DNA from: Elgaria multicarinata webbii
Taxonomy: Eukaryota; Chordata; Lepidosauria; Squamata; Anguidae
Length of the DNA stretch: 64,000 nt
Assembly (NCBI RefSeq): GCF_023053635.1
Contig: NC_086188.1
Coordinates: 136,501 to 200,500 of the forward strand
Direction: 5' to 3'
Shown here one piece after another: positions 48,864 to 60,800 of this stretch. The notes below the pieces were generated by a model. It saw only the letters and a program-made list of their open reading frames with translations, did not search any database and was not told where the DNA came from. Position 1 is the first letter of the stretch, and each line of letters opens with the position of its first letter. Position numbers and translations under genes: made by a program.

Positions 48864-51800
48864 GTTGGAAAACCATACTCTTAAATTCATTTCTGTGCCA
48901 TATCCCTTTGAGTTGACTTGATTTATTTTCCTTTAAAATTTGTTGTTACTACAGTTAGGTGATTGAGTAGAAAATAAAAAAGCAGGGTATTTTAATAGCT
49001 GCTTATTTAATATATGCTCTGAATGGGGCAGCTTGGGCCCTGAACCACATGTTACCTGTAAAACTGGGCCTGACTTTGATATGGTTGTGAAACTCTTAAA
49101 ACTGGGCCTGATTTTGATATGGTTGTGAAACTCCTATCTTGCCATATATTAAACGTGCTCCACTTCCAAGGCAATAAAGGACAGTGGAGTTGAGGCTACA
49201 GAGAATCTTTCAGACGGTGTGCTTCTCCAAGGCTTAAAACATCCTAGAGATAGATTAATGTGATATGAAGTTCATCTCCTTGGCAACTTTCTCCTGTGAG
49301 AATGTAACATTTTGCATTGCTGCCTGTGCTACTACTTCTATCAGTTACAAAATATAAGCATCTAACACTGCAGTCCTATCCTCACTCACCTAACAGTAAG
49401 ACTTACTTCTGGGTAAAGATGGATAGAGCTACACAGTAATCAGTGACTCAGTCTGTCGTATTTTAATTACTGGTGACCACCTGTGATTGAACAATCTGCA
49501 TAGGACATACGCACGCAAGTGTGCTGTCATCCAGACTTCACATGTAGTCAGAGAGCTAGTTGTCAAAGTGAGTTTTTCATTTCCTTGAAGCATTTTTAAG
49601 TGAAAGAGCATCTCAGCGGTGTGCATAATTGTGTAGAAGTATCTTTAAGATACATCTAAATTAAAAGGCACAGCAAGCAAGTCTGTATTGTTTCCAAGAT
49701 ATCTTAACATAACCTTTTGCCGCTTTCTCTTTAGTCAGTACCACTTAGTGCATTAGAACTGGGCATGGAGACTGAAGCATCTGTTGCTGTTAAAGCAGAA
49801 CCACAGGCTGCATCTTCTCCAACCGTACTAAACATCAGGGTGAGCAAAATATACGTGTTTGAGTTAGGCCTTTGCGGGAAACTTTAAAAAACACGCAGCC
49901 CTAAATAGGTACAGAGGTGGTCTACTTGTGCGCTCTGTGTTGCAGGATGGCTTGAGTAGGCTAGTGGGCCATTCAGAAGGAATTGCATCTCCAGGGGCAA
50001 GTGGCTCCATGGGCAACAAGAAAGAGTTCAGTGTATGCCGACCTGCATGCCATGCTGGTTTATATAGGCCAGATAGACCGTGCGGTGACGGTTTTACTTG
50101 AGGTGACGATTTATCAAACTTCTTAACTGCTTTCCCACTCAAAGTATCCCAAACTTCCTGCACAATTAAAACAAGCTGCACAATACAATGCACACAAGAA
50201 ATGGGAGGCATGCAGTGTTTTTGTTCCGTGAATGAACACGTCCTGGAGGCTGTGTCCTGTCTCCAGTAGCAGAGGCAGTAAGGCTGTGAGCACCGTTTGC
50301 TGCTGCGCTTGTGTTCCGCTGGTGGTTTCCTTGTTGACAGCTGATTGGCTACTGTGTGAACAGGATGCTGCACTAGATGGACTTGGGTCTGATCCAGCAT
50401 CAGGGCTCCCCTTACGTCCTTATGAGAGCAGAGCTTCTCTCCACAATTTAAAGAAAAGTTCTTGTTCACAAATGGCAAAGTTTATTGAAGGAGAATGATA
50501 AGAAAAGCGTCTCAAGCCATTTAATTAACTAAACAGAACTAACAGAGCAGCTCATGTTCAACAAATAACTGTTTTATTCTAATGCTGGGTTTGTGATATA
50601 CATCTTAAGACTGCAAGGATGCTCTTTCTTTTTCTTTACATAGCAACCGCCATCAACCACGACCTTCGTGTTGAACCAAATAAACCAGCTCCCTACTCTG
50701 GGGGCTGCCATAGTAATGACAAAAACAACCCCTGTCACCACTACCAGGCAGACGATCGCGGTGGCAAAAATCATACAAACGAGCACGACGACCCGGCCGT
50801 CGGCGACCTTGCCAGTGGCACGGAACACCCTGACTACAACCACCACCTCCAAGGACCAGATCCAGCTGAAAGATCTGCTCAAGACCAGCAGTCTTAATGA
50901 GCTGATGAAGTTGAAGCCGCCTCCTAACATTGCTCAGCCTGTTGCTACAGCTGCAAGTAAGCAGCACTGGGTGCTGACCGGATGGTGGCTGGTGGGGAGA
51001 AGGGTTCCCTCAGGGCATGTACAGAGCAACCTAGTATGTGTGTTACGTGCTGCGTAGTAACATCCATGCTGCCTGGATGCTACGTATTGGATGTCTAAGC
51101 CTTCGACCATGCGAAGGACGTGATCCTAATAATTCTTTTATGAAAAGAAATCTTAAAAGTAGGATTGTATACAAATGTGGCTCTTTTAACTAACTAATGC
51201 GAGGTGGTTCTTGATGAAATCCAAGTCCGAGTATCTTTTTTTTCCAAACGGATACAAAATCCAGAACAGCCTTGCTTTGCATGATTTTCTTAAAATGAAA
51301 ACTGAAATTAAAAAAAACACCCATTGCTAACATTGGTAAAGATAATTTTAGGGGAGATTTTTGTAGGTGACTGGGTTTCTTCTCAGGTGTTACTAGCGAA
51401 GTGTGAGGTTGTTTTTTATATCTACAGAGTTATCTGTTTTTAATCATTCCTGTGAAATTTGTGCAGCAGGATTTAAGGCTCTTCTTGTGACCCACCGAAA
51501 CTTGGTGGAACCCATTTTTGGGTGTTGAGGCCAGCATGTGAGGCTAAAGGGGTCTCAAATCTATCTTCAATAATTTCTGCCAGACTTGGAAGTCCCAGCA
51601 GTCACGTCCTGCAGTTATAATCAATATGGAGTGCCATCGCCAGTGATATGGTGTACACCACCATATTAACCTGAGCAGAGAGGGAGAGAGGCTGCTAGGT
51701 CTTGTGTTCGTCTGAAGAATTTTAATATTGAAACCCGAAATTGTTGACTTTTTTTCAGAAATAATTGTAGTTTCTCCAAAGGTGGTAAACCCCACCAAAC

Positions 51801-54800
51801 CAGGTAAGGTGACTTGCACTACTAAAACTGGGAGTAGGGCTTCCTCCCCATAACCCACATGTGACAGATTTTAAGGTGACCTGTATGTCGCTCTGGTGAA
51901 GGGTGACTTCTGCCTTTATCGGCTTGGTTTAATGTCTGGCAGCCTTTCTTCTGGTACGATAATGGAACCCGTTGAGAATGCTAATGTTCAGTTGTTTAGG
52001 GTTGGTTAAAACTCACGTGCTTTGATGTATTGTTTATTTATTTATTTATTTATTTAGAATATTTATATACCGCTCTCCATTGAAAAATTTCGGAGCGGTG
52101 TACAAGGTAAAATGAAAATAAAAACAGAATAAAACAGTTAAAACAAAATTTAAAAAGAAGCAAAAATCAGAAATCCAAGGCTGCATGTTAAAGAAAGGCT
52201 TCTTGGAATAAAGATGTTTTCAGGAGGCGCCAAAAGGAGTACAAGGTCGGAGCCTGCCTGACCTCCGGAGGCAGGGAATTCCACAGGAGGGGCGCCACCA
52301 CGCTGAAGGCTCTTCCCCTGGTGGATCCGGAGTATTGTTGTATATTCAGTGCAGCTTTCAACCACCCCAGTGCAAAGAAGATTTGTTTATACACTGGGAA
52401 AGTTTGTTTGTTAAATATTATTAACCTGGAATGTTTTCCTTACAGCTGATCTAAGCAATGGTGCTGTAAAAAAGGAGGCATCTACTAAAGAAGTAGCAAG
52501 AATATGGATAAATGATCTAAAAATGAGAAGCTTTTCTCCTACAATGGTAGGTGCAACTTCTTAGGTATTGGGATTTATATTGTTATATAACTTAATGCTT
52601 CTTCTGACAATCTGAATTCCCAGAAAAGCAAATTTGTGGATATGTATCAAACTGCCTGCTCCTATAATGAGCCTCTACGCTCATTAAGAGTGCATTGTTA
52701 AACTGGAATTGATGGCCATCGACTTGGAAGCCATTAAAAGGTGATTCGATAAATTCATAGAGGAGAAGGGCTCTCGTTGGCTGCTCATCACAATGCCTAT
52801 TCATTCCCTCCGGGATCAGAGGCAGAAGGCTGCTCAATGCACATTGCTAGGGAACCTGAGAAGGGGAGTGTTGTTGTGATTGCTGGCTTCCGGTCAGCAT
52901 TTGGTTTGCCACTATGAAAACAGAATGCAGGACTAGATGGGTCTTAGGTCTGATTCAGCACAGGCCTTAGGATCTTCTGTGTACCAAGGTGCCTGATTGG
53001 AAGCAGGTCGGAGAAGACCTTTGGGGGCAATCGTGTCAATAGCCCTAGTTAGGTCTTGATTCCATCTATTGACCAGGGCTTCAACAGGATTGTCAACAAT
53101 ACCAGCCATAGCACCCTCTAAGGCTTTCTGGAATCCAAGAGGATCCATCAGCCTTCGAGGGCAGACCATCTCCTTGCTGTCTGCTTAAGCCCTGGGTTTC
53201 TTCATCGCTTCTGTTGCTGTGTTGACTTAATGTCTTGTTCTTCACATTTTGGTTTTTGTATTGGGATCGTTTGTGTTGTAAATTACTTTGGAGACTGTTT
53301 AGATCTAAAGGTGGGATAGCAATTTATTAATAAGAGATGGTTCATGCCTGCGTGTTCTCTAACTGGAGTGTACCGTAGTTTTGCATCAGTGAATGAGCTG
53401 TTATGATAGCACACTACACTCTTTGATTTGCCTGGAATAGAATTTTTCATTGTGACAGATTCAAGTCTATTAATAGTCTGCAGACTTTCGAATTCCAAAA
53501 AGAAATATTTGATTCTATACAATGAGGGAGAAGGGAATCTCAGAAATACATGAAAACCCACTAAGAATACATTTTTAATTAGAGGAAATTAAAAGAAACA
53601 GTAGCCCTTAACAGTTCTGCAGAAGTGGTTTATGAATCTTTGTAACTAGGAATACAGACTTTACAACTGATTTCATTACATACAATTGTGTACCCATGAT
53701 GATAGAGGCTATATGCCACCCTAAAGACCTCCTTGAAATGGCAGCCATCAAAGGACAAATGTGGCATAGAAATGTAACAAATACAGATCACTGAAAATTC
53801 TGGTGCACAAATAATACTTTGAAAACTTAACACTAAGTCTGTAGTGTCCCCTGTTCCATCGCTTTGTCAGTCTAAAGCTTTGCTGCTTCCGTTTACACAA
53901 TATAATCTTTGCTACAGAAAGTTCCAGTAGCAAAAGAAGAAGAAGAACCTGAAGAAGAAGATGAAGAAGAAATGGGTCATGCAGAAACATATGCAGAATA
54001 CATGCCTATAAAATGTATGTTTAAAAAAATTCTACAACAGTTTTCAAAGATTAAATATGTAGGTTTAAAGTGTAAAGGGAGAAATACCTTTTCCTTGATA
54101 ATAGAAAATGGTTGTGGGGTGTTTGTGATGCTTTTTATTTATTCAAAAGGTGGGTCTCAAGCACAAATCTCTAGGTATTTGTCAGTTGCTGTGTTTTGTG
54201 AGGAGAATTAGAATGATGTAATTTTAAAAAAGAAAAAAAAACCTGTGCAGCATCCAAAGTTACACAAGTAGACGAGTCCAGTCACTCCACAGGACTTCCA
54301 GTCAACCCCCCTTCAGCATCTCTGGAACCTTCCAGAACCGCAGGAAAGGCCTGAGAAGGGGAACGGGCAGCATTACCAGAATTCATTGCCCAGGGGAGTG
54401 GGGAGGGTTGCTTGCCTGCCTTGAATTTTACCAGCCCTTCTAAAGCTTATGAACACAGCTGTACAGAAGTGATGAGTCATGCTGAGAGGTAACAATCTCC
54501 AGCCCGTCCCCTTCACTAAGGAAGGCCCCGGCCCATTTATTAGTTCCTTGTACATGGTCAGTCTTGTATTTGGAGCTGTCATTTGCTTTCTAAGTAACCT
54601 GTGACAGGATATTGCCAAGAATATATCTGAGACTAATCCACTTACCTCTTCCAAACAGTAAAAATTGGTCTGCGTCATCCTGATCCAGTGGTAGAAACCA
54701 GCTCTCTCTCCAGTGTGACCCCTCCTGAGGTTTGGTATAAGTCTTCAATTCCTGAGGAGAGTATTGATCATGGCTGGCTGTCAGCATTGCAGCTTGAAGC

Positions 54801-57800
54801 AATCACATATGCAGCCCAGGTGTGTTACAGTTAAGTGTGTGTTTGGAGGGGGGGGTATTATCATGCGTCCTTGTATACATAAAACAATGAACGTGGGACT
54901 AAAGGAATCTTTACCAGAGGCCTATGTGCGCACAGCAGGTTTATACACTGTACTTCAACAAAATGAGGAATAACTACTTCTGAAGTAGGGATATTGGCTG
55001 AAATGAAATGAAAATTACAGTCCAATATTTTGGAGTTTAGTTCTTACGGATGTTCTTAACTGATGCACACACACATGTTACAAAAGAGAAAAACGACTTG
55101 GCTCCTATACTAGCCCCCTGGTTCAGGCATTAGTTCTAATAGGATTAACGTAAAGATAAACTCAGAGATTGGGAAAGTTAGCACTTCCCAAATAAGGAGT
55201 GGGAGGTGGTGCTGTGGAAATGGCAAAGGATAGGGAGGTCGGGGGTCATGATTATGACAGACTGTGGGCATGGAAATGCATAGATTTGGAGGAGGAAAGA
55301 AGACAAAATGGACCGGAAGCTGTTATCATTGCCTGGCCTCAGGGTAAGGGGAACTCAAAGGACTCAACTTCCTGGTTAGTCACAAATATTTGGAAAATGC
55401 TATGGGTGCACGCTACCTTTAAGTCTGCCAGCATTAGTCACAAATTCAAAAATGAAGTGAAAGCCTCAAGTGATGTAGGCACTCTTGAGTACTATGTTGT
55501 GCAGAAAGAAGCAATAGATGATATATCCAAAGATGGTTCTGATAGAATTTGGGAAATGAAAAGAATGCTTATGGAGGTTTCTGGCTACTTGGTTGAGTTA
55601 AAGCTTGCTGGCTATATATAAGAGCTGTACATAGAGAGAGATTAGCTATTAATATGCAAAACAGAAGGTGGTATCAGGGTTGCCCAAGGCCTGTCTATGC
55701 CTGTTGACCAGTCTAATGAGTGGGAACACTTCAGAATTGGGCCACGCTTGCCTTCAAGACACTGAACTGGCCCATTTAAAGATGCCCTTGTGGCTTCTCT
55801 GGTTGGGCAGTTTGGGCAGTTCTGTGGGAGCCGCTCTCCTCGTGGAATTCCTTGAGGAAGCACCTATGCAGCTCTGGTCCTGCATTAGCTTTCCAGGGCG
55901 TTAGCGTTCCTGGCGGATTTCTGTACTGCTCTTTCTGTAATAAAATGGATTCTTGTGTGGTCACAGGGTAGTTTCTGATGTGCAAGTTGTTTACCGAAAG
56001 TGCAGATGGGGGGAGGTTTCTGTGGAAGTTTTTTAATAATGGCTTTTGTAATGTACTTTTTATACATTCTGCAGCAACATGAAACATTCCTACCCAATGG
56101 AGACAGAGCTGGCTTTTTGATAGGTGATGGAGCAGGTGTGGGAAAAGGAAGGACCATAGCTGGAATCATCTATGAAAACTACCTCTTGGGTAGAAAAAGA
56201 TCAGTATGGTCAGTGCAGAGAACTCAAATATGAATGTAACATCTTAGCATTTTCTTTTCTTTTTGCTGTATCGTCATGGGTTGTGTTGTGTTTCCTCTCT
56301 TCTAGGTTCAGTGTTTCAAATGATCTTAAATATGATGCAGAAAGAGATTTGAGAGATATTGGAGCCAAAAATATTTTGGTCCATTCATTAAACAAGGTGT
56401 GGAATATATATTTTTTTACTATAGTTGAGACAAAAACCTTTACGTACACTTGGGTGCAATGCATGTTACAGGAATGCTGTGTATCTCAGAAGCTGAACCC
56501 ACACTTGCTGTTCTTGCTTCTGTTGCCTTTCTGCTCCAGCTGTTGTGCCAGCTGTGCACACAGCTTGGAAGGAGGAGGGTGTGTAGCAATAACTATGCCA
56601 GCACAGTATCCTAACTTTGTTCTTCAAACTTTTTATTGCAGCTAAAATAAGCAAATAATGCCAGTTCATTTCATTATATTATCCAGAAAAAACCACAGTC
56701 TTCCAATATACTCAGAAAAAAAATGTATATAAGAATAAACTTGAACAAAATATAAGGATTGAGGGGCAAAAGTACGCTGAATGATCCATAGGCTCCCATG
56801 GCCTGAAGTAGTTGCGACTGTCATTAAATGTGTCCCGTTGTTTGTGTTCAGGGTGTTTGTTGAAATGAGAGCAACTGGGAGTTGTAATCTGCCTCTGAAC
56901 TCTGCCCTTGAAATCTGTAGTTCTCAGAAGCGAAACCTTCATCTGAAAATTCTGTTTTAGGTCTTTGTACTGTAGAATTAGACATCTTACTATATATTTT
57001 TTTAAATTAAAAGCCTTTGATGGCATTCATATATGTAAGAAGTTTGCTACTAAGGTTGTAACAGTAATGTTCCAGTAATGAAATTTTCCCTAGCAACCAG
57101 ATGTTAAAAATACAATAGAGAAGTCTGTCCGTTGAACTTGACGGAACGTCTTCATGATGTTTCTAGGATCAGGGTAAATCAAGTCCTTGGCTAGTAATGC
57201 ATTTGTGCACATTTCTGGTACAGAGCCTAAGTAGTACCGAATGTTATCTTGTACTAATGAAAATGTTCACGCTGATTACTTTCCTCCCACCATTCTGTAG
57301 CTCCCTGCTCTTTGCACAGCTAGTTAATTAGCTTCCCTCCCTTTCTGTAGTGAACTTAATGCTGAGATTTAACTCACCGTTCGTCTCTCTCCCTCCCTCT
57401 CGGCTCCTTAGAAGGGGATTCTCCAGGGTTGCGCAGTTACATAGTATGTGTTTGTAACCATAAATTTGAATTGAGAAACATTTTTTGGAGATCCAACAGC
57501 TTTAGAATTACAACCAAAGTGTCACAGGCACAAACTCACCAAGATAAGGAACTTTGCTTTCTGGAAAGATGTTACATAGAGACAAGCATTCACAACTCAC
57601 GTTTTGCTCTGGATTCATTTTTTTCTCCATTTTCAGGCAAATTCAGTCTTCATATTTCAGACAAGTTATTTAACGTTTGTATACCTCCAATGAAAGCAGC
57701 AAAATCTGGAAACTGGAATTGGGAAATCTAAGCTTAAGAATTTTGCAATTCACTTGTTCCAGGCATACGTTATGGATATACATGTAGCTAAATAGAACAG

Positions 57801-60800
57801 AAATAGATATGGGCTTCATATGGCCATTCATATTTCTATTTGTAAATCTTGATGCAATACTATACTAATTTAGTGGGAATTGAACGTTGGGTATTCACAT
57901 TTGCAATCGAACATTGAGGTTTTAAATGTGCTGGTCTTCCACATTTCTAATCTTTTATTATTCTTTTAGTTCAAATATGGAAAGATTTCTTCCAAACATA
58001 ATGGAAGTGTGAAAAAAGGCGTCATATTTGCTACTTATTCTTCTCTTATTGGAGAAAGTCAGTCTGGAGGCAAATATAAAACCAGACTCAAGCAGCTTCT
58101 TCACTGGTGTGGCGATGACTTCGATGGAGCTGTATCCTTCCTGTGCTCCAGCTTGTTCCAATAACCAAGCCTTCCCCAAGCCCTTTAAACCTGTTCTGTG
58201 AAGATTATCAGATACTACAGCTCACTTTGTTATGTAACATAAACATAATGCCTGTGAGTAGTATCTGAGAGAAGGCACCACGAACACGGTTTGGGGGTGG
58301 GTGGGGAGCGTGGTTTACATTTACATCCAGAAAACATGCTTCAGATTGAGCTGTGTGATTTCTTTAATTGGGAAACAGCCCTACCAGTCTGGCTGCTTAA
58401 CTGTCTGTGAAAGCGACCTTGGAAAGTAAGATCACTGGTGTGAACTGTCCATTTCTTAATAATACATTCAGATAGTATTTGACGAATGTCACAAGGCTAA
58501 AAATCTTTGTCCTGTGGGCTCCTCAAAACCAACTAAGACAGGATTGGCAGTTCTGGAGCTGCAGAATAAACTTCCCAAGGCCAGAGTTGTTTATGCTAGT
58601 GCTACAGGTATGTGCTCCTTGATGAACTACTAAATGTGTGTTTCTTTTTTGTTGCTTTCTATTTGCGGAAATGGGAACAACTTCTTATAATAAATCTGGA
58701 TGTTTCCTTTCAGGTGCATCTGAGCCACGCAATATGGCATATATGAACCGCCTTGGGATCTGGGGTGAAGGAACTCCATTTAGAGAGTTCAGTGACTTTA
58801 TTCAAGCTGTTGAAAGAAGGTAAGTTCTTGAATCTGCTTGTCAACTGCTGTGGCATAATATGAGGAGAGGCCGTAGCTCAGTGATAGAGTATGTGCTTTC
58901 TATGCAGGTGGTCCTTCGTTGAATTCTCAGGTTTGTTTGTTTGTTTTTTAAAAAAAGGTAAAAAAAAGTCCATGGGTATGTCCTAATTCCATGACCTGCT
59001 TCGCATGTAACTAAAACCTAGAGTACAGGTTGTCTGTGAATTAAGCGTTGTTGTTGAGTCATGGGTAGTCATACATGGGAACTCTGCGCTATGGTTTAAG
59101 TATAGGTTGTTAACCACAAACAACCCGAGTTCTCAACCCAATAACAAACCATATGTTTTGTGCCTGAGTTATTCGTGGTTCACAACCCATCATTAAGCCA
59201 TAGTGCAGACTTCATTCATATAACCCATACTCAACTCATATTCTAGGTTGTCATTATGTGCAACCCAGGCCAGTCTAAGACAGTTTCATAAACATGGGTC
59301 TTATTTCTGAGTAAACATTTGTGGGATTGGTGTGTAAATTTCATGAATGTCAAATAGTAAAATTGTACGTGCCACCTGAGGGAGCCATCCTCCGCCCCCT
59401 AGTCAATGTCTGGGTGTAGCCGACCTTGGAGCCAGTAGAGTGTGCTCCCCACCCCACCTTCAATAACTTCAATATTTTTGGAGGTTTTACATCTGTTATT
59501 AGTTCCATATCAACAGACTTGTGTGCAGTGTTGGGTTTTCACAATGTGTTCAATAACTTCCCATTTGAAAGTAATTTCTATATGTAAAATTACCTTGATT
59601 TATCATTTTTCTGTCTTCAGAGGTGTGGGTGCCATGGAAATAGTTGCTATGGATATGAAACTAAGAGGAATGTACATAGCAAGGCAGCTGAGCTTTTCAG
59701 GTGTGACCTTCAAGATCGATGAGGTTCAGCTTTCACAGCACTATGTGAAAATGTATAACAAATCTGTGAAAATGGTAAGGATGCTTAAATATTTCGCATT
59801 TCACATGGTAGCCTAAGCAGTGAATTTTTTGAGCAGTTAAAGGTCGTTTCCCCTCCTATTTGTAACTCGTATGTTGCAGTTGAATGTACTGTCCTGATCC
59901 AGAAAGATACAGCTATGTTAACATCCAAATCAGTGGAGTTCAAATTAGTCCTGATTAATTTATCCTATTGATTTAAGTGGGAATTACACACAACTAAGTT
60001 AGAATCATAGAATAGTAGAGTTGGAAGGGGCCTACAAGTCCATGGAGTCCAACCCCCTGCTCAAAGCAGGAATCCACCCTAAAGCATCCCCGACAGATGG
60101 TTGTCCAGCTGCCTCTTGAAGGCCTCTAGTGTGGGAGAGCCCACCTCCTCCCTAGGTAACTGGTTCCATTGTTGTACTGCTCTATCAGTCAGGAAGTTTT
60201 TCCTGACGTCCAGCCGGAATCTGGCTTCTTGTAACTTGAGCCCATTATTCCGTGTCCTGCACTCTGGGATGATTGGGTTCTCTGGATTGAGGCCCAAGAC
60301 TGAATTTTCCTACTCTGCTTGTAATATAGAGATTACTAATATTTCCTTTTAAAACTGGTTTCCCAGTTTTTATTAGTAAAGACTTAAAACACGCTTTTGG
60401 AAAAAGGTGCTAATGGGCTACCCTTAAACCACTGTTCTGGAACGCTCAGCAGCCAGTTTAGCCTGTTTCTACATCCCTTAAGAGGTGGCTATAAACTGAC
60501 TTTACGCGCCCCAGTGGTTAAAACTCCAGGTGCGTGTCCTGGACAATCTAATGGAACTGCAGTCTTCAAACTGAGATTGAAAGTTTGAGTGCTTATAAGT
60601 ATTGGCTCGAACAGTGATTGCTGTATAGTGCAGCCATCAACGACTTGTGGCCCTCCAGATGTTCTGGCCTACAATTCGCATGATCCCTCCTCACCATTGC
60701 CTATGCCAGCTAGAGTCAATGGGAGGCCAAGACATCTGGAGGGCCACAGGCTCTGCTCAGCCCTGCCATGGAGCAGTGGTTCCCAGGGAGCCCTGGTGTT

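Larger units (their letters stand above)
52547..53917 (+). other. SBNO1: SBNO1 intron 6
   Basis: A reversed repeat-A copy (52690-52975) abuts a minus-strand LINE ORF2 fragment (52985-53180). A plus-strand LINE-like tail follows at 53215-53330. The rest is unrecognised AT-rich sequence. Confidence 0.55.
58820..59620 (+). other. SBNO1: SBNO1 intron 13
   Basis: Contains a tRNA-derived SINE fragment (58865-58932) and a family D repeat (59040-59280). Confidence 0.55.

Noticed and set aside
58865-58932. tRNA-like sequence as a functional tRNA gene
   Set aside because: The anticodon-loop and B-box regions are altered, and the flanks are A/T runs typical of a SINE.
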